Source: Thermoleophilia bacterium SCSIO 60948 (GTDB lineage: Bacteria; Actinomycetota; Thermoleophilia; Solirubrobacterales; 70-9). Taken from it: DNA of 64,000 nucleotides. The notes beneath the pieces were generated by a model. The model was not told the origin of the DNA. It searched no databases and was given only the letters and a program-made list of their open reading frames with translations. The translations under genes were made by a program, and so were the position numbers. Location: NCBI GenBank assembly GCA_021496505.1, contig CP053031.1:2906001-2970000 (forward strand), given 5' to 3'. Positions 34,420 through 42,399 of the stretch are shown piece after piece; position 1 is the first letter of the stretch, and each line of letters begins with the position of its first letter.

Positions 34420-36039
34420 CTAGGCGCCGAGCAGCGCCATCGCGGCGTTGCGGCCGTTGAGCGCGATGACCGAGCCGCCGGGGTGGGTCGCGGCGCCGCA
34501 CATCCAGACGCCATCGATCGGCGTGCGCGGTGCGAAACGGCCCTCCCACATCTGGTCGGCGACGACCTCGCCCTGGAAGATCGAACCGCCGGTCAGGCCG
34601 ATCCGCTCCTCGATGTCGGGTGGGCCGAGCAGTTCGGAGTCGACGATGCAGTCGATGAGGTCGGGCGCATAGCGCGAGATCAGATCCGTTACCTGCTTCG
34701 CCACCTCGTCGCGGCGCGAGTCCCATGTGCCCTCGCCGAACTCATAGGGCGCGGACTGACAGAAGACGCTCATCAGGTGGTGGCCGTCGGGCGCCGGGCT
34801 CGGGTCGTAGCCGGTCTGGATGTAGATCTCGGCGAACTCGATCCCCGGCTCGCCCGCCTTGCAGCGCTCGAAGCCGGCCTGGACGGCGTCCATCCCCCTG
34901 GTGCACTCGATCGTCGCGCGCGCGATCCAGTCTTCTCCGGGCACCGCGGTGAAGCTCGGCAGGCGTGAGAGCGCCGCGTTCCACTTGACCACCGGGCTGC
35001 GGACGCGCCAGTCGTCGAGCCGCGCCCCGAAGCCCGAATCGATGTCGTCCGGCAGCATCGAGCGCATCCGCTTCGGATCGCAGCCGACGACGACGTCGCG
35101 GGCGCGGATGAAGGTGCCGTCCTCGAGCTCGACGCCGTCGCCCGGACGCACCGCGCCCACCTCGACACCGCAACAGAGCGTCGCCCCGGCCTCGATCGCG
35201 GCATCGGCGATCGCGAACGAGACCATCCCCATGCCGCCCTCGACGTAGCCCCACAGGGGGCCGTTGCCGTCCATGTCCCCCTGGTGGTGCATCAGCTTCA
35301 CGCCGGCCGTCCCGGGGTCGCGCGGACCGGCCCACGAGCCGATGATCCCGCCCCCGAACAGCGAGTTCTTGATCCGGTCGTCCTCGACGTAGGCCTCGAG
35401 GACCTCCGCTATCGAGAGGTCGAAGACGAGATCGATCATCTCGCGGTCGCCGCCGAGCATCTCCTCGATCTCGGCGCGGCTCGGGGTCTCGCCGACCCAC
35501 GAGTCGCGCTCGCCCTTACGCAGCCTGCGGCGCACCTGGTCGAAGAGCCGCTCGCAGGCCCAGTAGCCGTTGATGTCGCGCCCCGAGACTCCGAGCGCCT
35601 CGAGGCTCGCCTGGGTCTTCGCATCGTCGAGGTACTGCGCGAACGCGGTGCCGTCCTCGAACGGGATCCACAGCGCCGGGTCGGCGGCCCACCAGCGCAG
35701 GCCGCGCGATTTCAGGCCGAGCTCATCGATGACGAGGTCGTCGAGCAATCCGACGACGTAGGCGCACGGGCTGACGACGTAGCGATCGTCGCCGAACGGC
35801 TGCTCGAGCGTGCACGCCCCGCCGAGCCGCTCGCGGCGTTCGAGGACGAGCACGCTCTTGCCGGCACGCGCGAGGTACGCCGCCGCGGTCAGGCCGTTGT
35901 GTCCGCCGCCGACGACGACCGCGTCCCAGTCACGCGCCGCGAGCTCGGACATCGGCGCCGGCATCCCGACGCGACCGAGCCTCTCGGCGACGGCGTTTCC
36001 GGGTCGGATCGAGGCCGGGAGCGGTCGGGTGGCCGTCAT
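34420..36039 (-). CDS. FAD-dependent oxidoreductase, phytoene-dehydrogenase/PYROXD2-like (copy 2)
   Basis: A 539-residue flavoprotein. The FAD-binding Rossmann motif WDAVVVGGGHNGLTAAAYLARAG at about 38 continues into LERRERLGGACTLEQPFG, and the C-terminal FAD block is GVWMCGAATHPGGSVIALNGRNAA. The fold belongs to the phytoene desaturase/amine oxidase group that includes human PYROXD2. No carotenoid genes are nearby, so carotenoid desaturation is unlikely. It is closely similar along its whole length to the upstream gene (shared long runs such as GRVGMPAPMS, YVEGGMGMVSFAIADA, LTGGSIFQGEV), clearly a tandem duplicate. The gap to that gene is 31 bases. The substrate is unknown; a dehydrogenation partner of the Rieske enzyme is a reasonable guess. 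Confidence 0.87.
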   Translation of the reverse strand: MTATRPLPASIRPGNAVAERLGRVGMPAPMSELAARDWDAVVVGGGHNGLTAAAYLARAGKSVLVLERRERLGGACTLEQPFGDDRYVVSPCAYVVGLLDDLVIDELGLKSRGLRWWAADPALWIPFEDGTAFAQYLDDAKTQASLEALGVSGRDINGYWACERLFDQVRRRLRKGERDSWVGETPSRAEIEEMLGGDREMIDLVFDLSIAEVLEAYVEDDRIKNSLFGGGIIGSWAGPRDPGTAGVKLMHHQGDMDGNGPLWGYVEGGMGMVSFAIADAAIEAGATLCCGVEVGAVRPGDGVELEDGTFIRARDVVVGCDPKRMRSMLPDDIDSGFGARLDDWRVRSPVVKWNAALSRLPSFTAVPGEDWIARATIECTRGMDAVQAGFERCKAGEPGIEFAEIYIQTGYDPSPAPDGHHLMSVFCQSAPYEFGEGTWDSRRDEVAKQVTDLISRYAPDLIDCIVDSELLGPPDIEERIGLTGGSIFQGEVVADQMWEGRFAPRTPIDGVWMCGAATHPGGSVIALNGRNAAMALLGA

Positions 36040-36070
36040 CGACGGAGCCTACGCGAGCCGGGCTCGCTCC

Positions 36071-37732
36071 TCACTTCGCGGCCGCGAGCTCGCGATCGCC
36101 GGCGTCGGCCAGGAGCGCGGCGGCGGCGTTGCGGCCGTTGAGCGCGATCACCGACCCCGCGGGATGGGTCGCCGCTCCGCACATGTAGAGACCGTCGACC
36201 GGGGTCCGCGCCGGGAAGCGCCCCGCCCACATCTGGTCCGGCGTCACCTCGCCCTGGAAGATCGAGCCTCCGGTGAGGCCGATCCGCGACTCGATGTCCG
36301 GCGGGCCGAGAACCTCGTGGTCGATGATCAGGTCGCCGAAGCCGGGCGCGAACCGCGCGATCAGATCGACGAACTGCTTCGCGACCTCGTCGCGGCGCGA
36401 GTCCCAGTCGCCGCTCGACATCTCGTAGGGCGCGTACTGACCGAAGACGCTCAGCAGGTGGCGCTCGGCCGGGGCCGGGCTCGGGTCGTAGCCCGTCTGG
36501 ATGTAGATCTCGCCGAAGCCGACCGCTGGCTCGCCCGCCTCGCAGCGCTCGAACGCGCGCTGGGCGTCCTCGAGGCCGCCGGTCACGTCGATCGTCGCCC
36601 GCGCCGGCCAGCTCTCGCCCGGCGCCGCCGTCCAGTTCGGCAGCGCGCTCAGCGCGGCGTTGAATTTCACGACCGGGCTGCGGACCTTCCAGTCGACGAT
36701 CCGCCGCTCGAACGCGGAATCGATCCCGGCGCCCTCGAGCATGCCGAGCATCCGCTTCGGGTCCGCGTTGCAGACGACGCGCGGCGCACGCAGGCGCGTG
36801 CCGTCGCTGAGCTCGACGCCCTCGCCGGGGTGGATCCGAGCGACCTCGACGTCGCAGCAGAGCGTCGCGCCGGCCTCGATCGCCGCGTCGGCGATCGCGA
36901 AGGAGACCATCCCCATCCCGCCCTCGACATAGCCCCAGACGGGACCCATCCCGTCCATGTCGCCCTGGTAGTGCATCAGCTTGATCGAGGCCGTGCCGTG
37001 GTCTTTCGGACCGCCCCAGGTGCCGATGACGCCCTGGCCGAAGAGCGCGTCCTTCAGCCGCTGGTCGGAGACGTAGCGGTCGAGGACGTCGGCGATCGAG
37101 TCGTCGAAGACGAGGTCGATCTTCTCCTGGTCACCACCGAGCAGCTCCTCGATCTGACCCCGCGTCGGCGTGTCGCCGACCCAGGTGTCGCGCGCGCCCT
37201 TGCGAAGCAGCTTGCGGACGTCGTCGAACAGCTCCTCGTAGGCCCAGTAACCCTCGATGTCCGCCTTCGACAGGCCGAGCGCCTCGAGGCTCGCCTGCGT
37301 CCTCCGGTCGTCGAGGCACTGCGAGAACGACGTCCCGTCGTCGAACGGCACCCAGAGGTTCGGATCGGCCATCCAGTAGCGCAGGCCGCGCGAGCGCAGC
37401 GAGAGCTCGTCGATCACGAGCTCGTCGAGCAGGCCGACGACGTAGGCACATGGGCTGATGACGTAGCCGTCGCCGAACGGCTGCTCGAGCGTCGCCGCGC
37501 CGCCGAGCCGCTCCCGGCGCTCGAGCACGATCACGCGTTTGCCGGCGCGCGCCAGGTAGGCCGCCGCGGTCAGGCCGTTGTGGCCGCCGCCGACGACGAT
37601 CGCGTCCCAGTCGCGCGAGGCGAGATCGGACATCGGCGCCGGCATTCCGACGCGGCCGAGCTTCGCCGCGACCTCGTTGCCGGCGACGAACCCCTCCGGC
37701 AGCGCCACGCCGGCGCCGTTCGCACCGCTCAC
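36071..37732 (-). CDS. FAD-dependent oxidoreductase, phytoene-dehydrogenase/PYROXD2-like (copy 1)
   Basis: A 553-residue tandem paralogue of the following gene, with the same FAD motifs (DWDAIVVGGGHNGLTAAAYLARAG, LERRERLGGAATLEQPFG, LYMCGAATHPAGSVIALNGRNAA). The GTG start overlaps the Rieske oxygenase stop by four bases, so the two proteins should be made together. An electron-transfer role for the Rieske protein is unlikely, because no ferredoxin or NAD-binding reductase domain is visible. A consecutive oxidation of the same substrate fits better (inference). Differences from copy 2 are spread through the protein, so both copies have been kept under selection rather than one decaying. Confidence 0.87.
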   Translation of the reverse strand: MSGANGAGVALPEGFVAGNEVAAKLGRVGMPAPMSDLASRDWDAIVVGGGHNGLTAAAYLARAGKRVIVLERRERLGGAATLEQPFGDGYVISPCAYVVGLLDELVIDELSLRSRGLRYWMADPNLWVPFDDGTSFSQCLDDRRTQASLEALGLSKADIEGYWAYEELFDDVRKLLRKGARDTWVGDTPTRGQIEELLGGDQEKIDLVFDDSIADVLDRYVSDQRLKDALFGQGVIGTWGGPKDHGTASIKLMHYQGDMDGMGPVWGYVEGGMGMVSFAIADAAIEAGATLCCDVEVARIHPGEGVELSDGTRLRAPRVVCNADPKRMLGMLEGAGIDSAFERRIVDWKVRSPVVKFNAALSALPNWTAAPGESWPARATIDVTGGLEDAQRAFERCEAGEPAVGFGEIYIQTGYDPSPAPAERHLLSVFGQYAPYEMSSGDWDSRRDEVAKQFVDLIARFAPGFGDLIIDHEVLGPPDIESRIGLTGGSIFQGEVTPDQMWAGRFPARTPVDGLYMCGAATHPAGSVIALNGRNAAAALLADAGDRELAAAK

Positions 37733-38913
37733 GCCGCGACCTCGGTCCGCAGCGCCTCGGCGTATCGATCGGCCACCATGCGGTCGAAGCGGTGCACGTC
37801 GTACTCCTGCGCCGAGTAGCGCCCGGCGACGTACCCGCGCGTCGCGACTCCCTTCTGGGTCAGCTCACACACGTACCAATCCTCCTTGTTGACCTGGTCC
37901 CAGAAGCCGACCGCGTCGGACGGGTCGAAGTCCTCACGCGCCACGGTCTCGGGCTCGAAGTACCACTCGCAGACGATCTCCGTACGGTCTTCGCCGCGCG
38001 GCCAGAGGGTGTGCAACATGACGTAGTCCGGGTGCATCGAGACGAGCGCGTTCGGAAACAGCACGAAGTAGAGAACGAGGTGGTGCTCCTCGCCCTCGAG
38101 CCCCTTGATCGGGGGCCGGCCCGGCGCCTCGGCGCCCTCACGGCCCATCGTCGCCGCGCCCTCCTTGATCGTCATCGAGCCGCCGCACCATGCGCCCGAG
38201 CCCTCGTAGGACTCGCCCGTCATGTAGTTCGAGAGCTCGTTGAGCTCAGGGTGGATGCCGGGGCAGTGCAGGCACTCCGAGTAGTTCTCGGCGATCCCCT
38301 TCCAGTTCGCCGCGACCTCGTAGTGGCGCTCGCCGGCGCGCACGAGCTCGGCGTTGCGGTAGCGCGCGAGCAGCGGCTCGAGACCGCCGATGTGGTCCTC
38401 GATCGGCGGCGCCTCGCCCGAGAGGTCGAACATCACCAGACCGCCGACGACGGTCGAGCGGACCGGGATCAGCCCCCAGCAGTTGAACTCGAAGTTCTCG
38501 ACCTCGTCCATGTGCGGCGCCGCCCGCAGCTCGCCCTCGAGGTCGTAGGACCAGGAGTGGTAGGGGCAGCGGATCCGCTTGCGGACGGTGCCCTCGGCAT
38601 CCTCGAGCAGCCGCGCGCCGCGGTGGCGGCAGGCGTTCAGGAACGCGCGCGGCCGGCCGTCGGACCCGCAGATCACGATCACGCTGTCGGGGCCGACCTC
38701 GCGGACCACGTAGGCGCCCGGACTCGATACCTGCGAGACGTGTCCGGCGCAGACCCAACCGGAGAAGATCTCGTCGAGCTCCCAGGCGAAGACCGATGGA
38801 TCGGCGAACGCCGCCGGTGGCAGCATCGTCGCTCGTTCGACGGGTTGGCGGGTGCTCTCGACGGCCTCGGAATCGAGACGAAGGACGGGCTTGCGCGGGG
38901 CCTCGGTACTCAT
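37729..38913 (-). CDS. Rieske non-heme iron oxygenase, alpha subunit (amine demethylase-like)
   Basis: A 394-residue oxygenase. The Rieske [2Fe-2S] ligands are in CRHRGARL (Cys95, His97) and CPYHSWSY (Cys116, His119). The mononuclear iron site has NYSECLHCPGIHPEL, giving His216 and His221, with an Asp expected in the DPSDAVGFWDQVNKED region. The NYxECxHCxxxHP block is the version found in choline, glycine-betaine and carnitine-type monooxygenases rather than in benzene or naphthalene dioxygenases, so a methylated or quaternary amine substrate is plausible. No reductase component is in the operon. The ATG has AGGAG seven bases upstream. It heads the Rieske-FAD-FAD-TetR operon and is divergent from an acyl-CoA dehydrogenase gene. 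Confidence 0.9.
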   Translation of the reverse strand: MSTEAPRKPVLRLDSEAVESTRQPVERATMLPPAAFADPSVFAWELDEIFSGWVCAGHVSQVSSPGAYVVREVGPDSVIVICGSDGRPRAFLNACRHRGARLLEDAEGTVRKRIRCPYHSWSYDLEGELRAAPHMDEVENFEFNCWGLIPVRSTVVGGLVMFDLSGEAPPIEDHIGGLEPLLARYRNAELVRAGERHYEVAANWKGIAENYSECLHCPGIHPELNELSNYMTGESYEGSGAWCGGSMTIKEGAATMGREGAEAPGRPPIKGLEGEEHHLVLYFVLFPNALVSMHPDYVMLHTLWPRGEDRTEIVCEWYFEPETVAREDFDPSDAVGFWDQVNKEDWYVCELTQKGVATRGYVAGRYSAQEYDVHRFDRMVADRYAEALRTEVAA

Positions 38914-39017
38914 GGGCTCTCCTGACGGAGCGGGTGTTCTGCCGGTTCCACGCGGCCGGGCGAGAGGTCACGCTGTCCACTCCCCGTACCGATCGATCGC
39001 GCCTGTCGAAGCCGCTC

Positions 39018-39035
39018 ATTGACTTTGTGGTCAAT
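39018..39035. promoter_or_regulatory. 18-bp palindromic operator, site A
   Basis: ATTGAC-TTTGTG-GTCAAT, a perfect 6-base inverted repeat with a 6-base centre. It overlaps the presumed -35 region of the acyl-CoA dehydrogenase promoter and lies in the divergent gap shared with the Rieske operon. Seventeen of 18 bases recur at 49333-49350. Confidence 0.7.
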
Positions 39036-39062
39036 CGATCAAACGCATGTTAGCCTCGCGAC
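39028..39062 (+). promoter_or_regulatory. promoter of the acyl-CoA dehydrogenase gene, leaderless type
   Basis: TGGTCA, 17 bases, TAGCCT at 39051, then CGCGAC and the ATG. The -10 to ATG segment TAGCCTCGCGACATG nearly repeats the ones before hutU and the FAD oxidoreductase at 49375. No ribosome-binding site is present. Confidence 0.55.
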
Positions 39063-40286
39063 ATGCAGACGGTCAAGGACCCAGGCGCTCAAACTCCGCG
39101 GACCGCGACGAATGGCGGGCCCAACGCGCTCGATCCCGAAGCTCTCGACCTCCAGGCACGCGCCCGCGACTTCACCGAACGGGTGCTGATCCCGCTCGAG
39201 GAGGAGGCCGAGGCGCGTGGCGGCAAGCTCCCGGACGCGACGATCGCCGAGGTCAAGCGCGAGGCGGTCGCCCGCGACCTCCAGGGCGGTCATCACTCGC
39301 CCGAGCACGGCGGCCAGGGCTGGTCGCCGCTGGAGTGGGTTCTCGTCGAGGAGCAGTACGGGCGCTCGACGAACGCGATCGCCTGGCACATCCCCAACGC
39401 CTACAACGTCTGGGCGCACGGATCCGACGAGCAGATCGAGCGCTACCTCAAGCCGGCGCTGCGCGGCGAACTGCGCGACGCCTATGCCGTCACGGAGCGC
39501 GACGCCGGCTCCGATCCGTCGCGGATCGCGACCGTCGCGACACCGACCGACGGCGGTTACCGGATCGAGGGCGAGAAGTGGTTCGTCACCTCGGGCGACA
39601 TCGCCGACGTGCTCGTGGTGATGGCGAACGTGGTCGACGGCGGCGAGCGGCTGCCGACGCTGTTCGCCGTCGACAAGGACCGGCCCGGCGTCGAGATGAT
39701 CGACGACCCCGCATTCACGCACAGCTATCCGGACGGCCATCCGACGTTCGCGCTCGACGTCGAAGTCTCCGGCGACGCGGTGATCGGCGGCGTCGGCGCC
39801 GGCGAGGACCTCCAGCGGCTGTGGTTCACCGAGGAGCGGCTCGGCATCGCGACCCGCTGCGTCGGGGCGATGTGGCGGCTGCTCGAGGAGACCACGGACT
39901 GGGCGCTTGCGCGCGAGCAGGGCGGATCGCGGATCTTCGACTACCAGGGCGTCTCGTTCCCGCTCGCCGACTCGGCCGCCGACGCGACGGCTGCGCGGCT
40001 GCTGACGCACGAGGTCGCGCGGATGGCCGGCGACCCGGCGGCCGACCCGAAGGTCGTCCACAACAAGGCCTCGATGGCGAAGCTGTTCGCGTCCGAGGCG
40101 GCGTGGCGCTGCGCCGACCGCTGCGTCCAGGTGTTCGGGGGTCGCGGCTACATGCGGTCCAACGTCGCCGAGCGCTTCCTGCGAGAGCTGCGCGTCGACC
40201 GTATCTGGGAGGGCACGAGCGAGATCCAGAGGTTGATCATCGCCCGCGGCCTCGAGCGCCGCGGCGTCGAGCGGATGCTGACCTAG
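39063..40286 (+). CDS. acyl-CoA dehydrogenase
   Basis: A 407-residue FAD enzyme that introduces a 2,3-double bond into an acyl-CoA. Family blocks: AYAVTERDAGSDPSRI (FAD/substrate binding), GEKWFVTSGDIADVLVV, and the C-terminal FGGRGYMRSNVAERFLRELRVDRIWEGTSEIQRLII, in which the Glu of WEGT is the usual catalytic base. The N-terminal 20 residues are an extra, probably disordered, extension. It is translated from a leaderless-type promoter under the palindromic operator. The acyl-CoA synthetase gene follows ten bases later. Together with the divergent Rieske/FAD operon it may degrade the acyl chain of a substrate such as a carnitine- or betaine-like compound (inference). Confidence 0.9.
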   Translation: MQTVKDPGAQTPRTATNGGPNALDPEALDLQARARDFTERVLIPLEEEAEARGGKLPDATIAEVKREAVARDLQGGHHSPEHGGQGWSPLEWVLVEEQYGRSTNAIAWHIPNAYNVWAHGSDEQIERYLKPALRGELRDAYAVTERDAGSDPSRIATVATPTDGGYRIEGEKWFVTSGDIADVLVVMANVVDGGERLPTLFAVDKDRPGVEMIDDPAFTHSYPDGHPTFALDVEVSGDAVIGGVGAGEDLQRLWFTEERLGIATRCVGAMWRLLEETTDWALAREQGGSRIFDYQGVSFPLADSAADATAARLLTHEVARMAGDPAADPKVVHNKASMAKLFASEAAWRCADRCVQVFGGRGYMRSNVAERFLRELRVDRIWEGTSEIQRLIIARGLERRGVERMLT

Positions 40287-40296
40287 GAGCGGATTG

Positions 40297-42396
40297 GTGA
40301 GCACGCGCACGGGCGTCGATGCGACGAAGCTCGAGCGGTTGCTCGCGCCGCGATCGGTCGCGGTCGTCGGCGCCTCCGAACGTCCCGACTCCTACGGCTC
40401 GAACGTGCTCGAGAACCTGGCGCGCGCCGGCTTCGAAGGCGACGTCTGGGGCGTCAACCCGAACCGCGACGAGGTGCATGGCCGACCGTGCGTGGCGAGC
40501 GTCTCCGAACTTCCCGGGCCGGTCGACGCGGTCGTGGTCGCCGTTCCCGCCCCGGGTGTGCCCGCCGCCCTGCGCGAGGCCGGCGCGCTCGGCTGCGGCG
40601 GCGCCGTGGTCCTGTCGGCCGGGTTCGGCGAGGTCGCCGGCGGCGTCGAGCTCGAGCGCGAGCTCGCGGCCGTGGCGGCGGAGCACGAGCTGCCGGTCTG
40701 CGGCCCGAACGGCAACGGTGTCTGCGCGCTCGCGGCGCGAGCTCCACTCTGGGGCGACGGGGTCTCGGCGAGCGTGCGAAGAGGCGCCGTAGCGATGGTG
40801 TCGCAGTCGGGCAACGTCGCGGTCAACGCGCTCAACTCACGCCGCGGGATCGGCTTCCACACCGTCGTCTCGGTCGGCAACTCGACGGTTCTCGATCCCG
40901 CCGACTGGCTCGCCGCGCTCGCCGAGCGCCACGGCGTCAGATCGGTGGCGATGTTCTGCGAGGACGAGGGAGACGGCGAGCGGTTCGCACTGGCACTCGC
41001 GCGTTGCTCCGAGCTCGGTGTGGGTGTCGCCGTCCTCAAGGGCGGCAGCTCGGCCGCGGGCGCGGCGGCCGCCGCCGCGCACACCGGCGCGATCGCCGGC
41101 GACGCCCGCGTCTTCCGCTCGCTCGTCGAGGAGGCGGGCGGAGCATGGGCCACCGACCCCCACGAGCTGCTCGAGCTCGCCAGGGTGCTCGCGATGCCGC
41201 TCTCGCGCCCGAGCGGGCGCGGAGGTCTGGCGATCCTGACCTGCTCCGGCGGTGATTCGAGCCTCGCCGCCGACGCCGCCGACGCGCGCGGGATCGACCT
41301 TCCGGCGCTGGCGCCCGGCACGATGGCGCGGCTCGCCGAGCTGCTGCCCGAGGCCGCGACACCCGGCAACCCACTCGACTACACGTCGGTCATCTGGGGC
41401 CAGACCGAACGACTCGAGGCGATCGCGCGCACCGTCGGCGACGACGCAGCGATCGACCAGCTGCTGCTGTTCTTCGACGACTCGCCAGGACTCGAGCCCC
41501 ACGCCCGCGACGAGTGGAAAGCGACGCGTGATGCGCTAGTCGCCGGCGCCGAGGCCTCCGCGGCCGCGCCGCTGCTCGCCTCGACACTCCCCGACCTGAT
41601 CGACGTCCCCGCGGTTGTAGAGCTGACCGAGCGCGGGGTGCCGACGGTGGCGGGCATGGGCGCGGCGCTGCGAGCGGCGTCGGCGCTTCGAGTCCCGCTC
41701 GGCGATCCGGAGCGGTTGCGAGCGGTCGCGGCGGCGACGCGCGGCGGCTCCGAGCCCCTGGGCCCGGCAATGCCGCGCTGGCGATCCGAGGCGGAGGTGA
41801 AGCGGATCCTCGGCCGGTCCGGGATCTCGGTGCCGCGCGGGCAGACGGCCACGAGCGCCGACGAGGCGATGGAGATAGCCGAGCGGATCGGCTACCCGGT
41901 GGCGCTCAAGCTGTCGGCGCCGGGGCTGCTGCACAAGACCGAGCTCGACGCGGTCGAGCTCTGGCTCTCCGACCACGACGCCCTTCGCGCGGCGGCATCG
42001 CGGCTGCTGGCGATCGGGCACCCCGGCGCCGAACTCCTCGTCGAATCGATGGCGGGACCGGGCGTCGACGTAGTGGTCGCCGCGCATACCGACGGGGTCG
42101 TCCCGGTGCTCGCGATCGGCCTCGGCGGGATCTGGACCGAGGTGCTGGACGACGTCGTCATCGTGCCTCTGCCCGCCAGTCCGACCCGGGTCCTGCGAGC
42201 GATCGGGACGCTGCGAGCCGCGCCCGTCCTGACCGGCGCGCGCGGCGGGCCGCGGCTAGCTCTCGCCGCGCTCGCCGACCTCGCCTCGGCGGCGGGCGAC
42301 CTGTTGCTCTCCGAGCGCCTCGAGCTGCTCGAGCTCAACCCCGTGCGGGTCGACGGCGCCGGCGCGGTCGCGCTCGACGCCGTCGCCCGGGGGTAG
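40297..42396 (+). CDS. ADP(NDP)-forming acyl-CoA synthetase, single-chain
   Basis: A 699-residue protein joining the parts of an NDP-forming acyl-CoA ligase: a CoA-binding domain (about 10-105, RSVAVVGASERPDSYG), succinyl-CoA-ligase-like domains (to about 440, including CGPNGNGVCALAARAPLW, SQSGNVAVNAL and the phosphorylated His in AHTGAIAG), and a C-terminal ATP-grasp half from about 490 (RILGRSGISVPRG, YPVALKLSAPGLLHKTELDAV). It would interconvert an acyl-CoA with the free acid while forming or using ATP. GTG at 40297 is preferred because AGGAG lies seven bases upstream; the TTG one codon earlier is too close. It is the second gene of the acyl-CoA dehydrogenase operon and converges on an MFS gene with three bases between stops. 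Confidence 0.9.
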   Translation: MSTRTGVDATKLERLLAPRSVAVVGASERPDSYGSNVLENLARAGFEGDVWGVNPNRDEVHGRPCVASVSELPGPVDAVVVAVPAPGVPAALREAGALGCGGAVVLSAGFGEVAGGVELERELAAVAAEHELPVCGPNGNGVCALAARAPLWGDGVSASVRRGAVAMVSQSGNVAVNALNSRRGIGFHTVVSVGNSTVLDPADWLAALAERHGVRSVAMFCEDEGDGERFALALARCSELGVGVAVLKGGSSAAGAAAAAAHTGAIAGDARVFRSLVEEAGGAWATDPHELLELARVLAMPLSRPSGRGGLAILTCSGGDSSLAADAADARGIDLPALAPGTMARLAELLPEAATPGNPLDYTSVIWGQTERLEAIARTVGDDAAIDQLLLFFDDSPGLEPHARDEWKATRDALVAGAEASAAAPLLASTLPDLIDVPAVVELTERGVPTVAGMGAALRAASALRVPLGDPERLRAVAAATRGGSEPLGPAMPRWRSEAEVKRILGRSGISVPRGQTATSADEAMEIAERIGYPVALKLSAPGLLHKTELDAVELWLSDHDALRAAASRLLAIGHPGAELLVESMAGPGVDVVVAAHTDGVVPVLAIGLGGIWTEVLDDVVIVPLPASPTRVLRAIGTLRAAPVLTGARGGPRLALAALADLASAAGDLLLSERLELLELNPVRVDGAGAVALDAVARG

Positions 42397-42399
42397 CGC

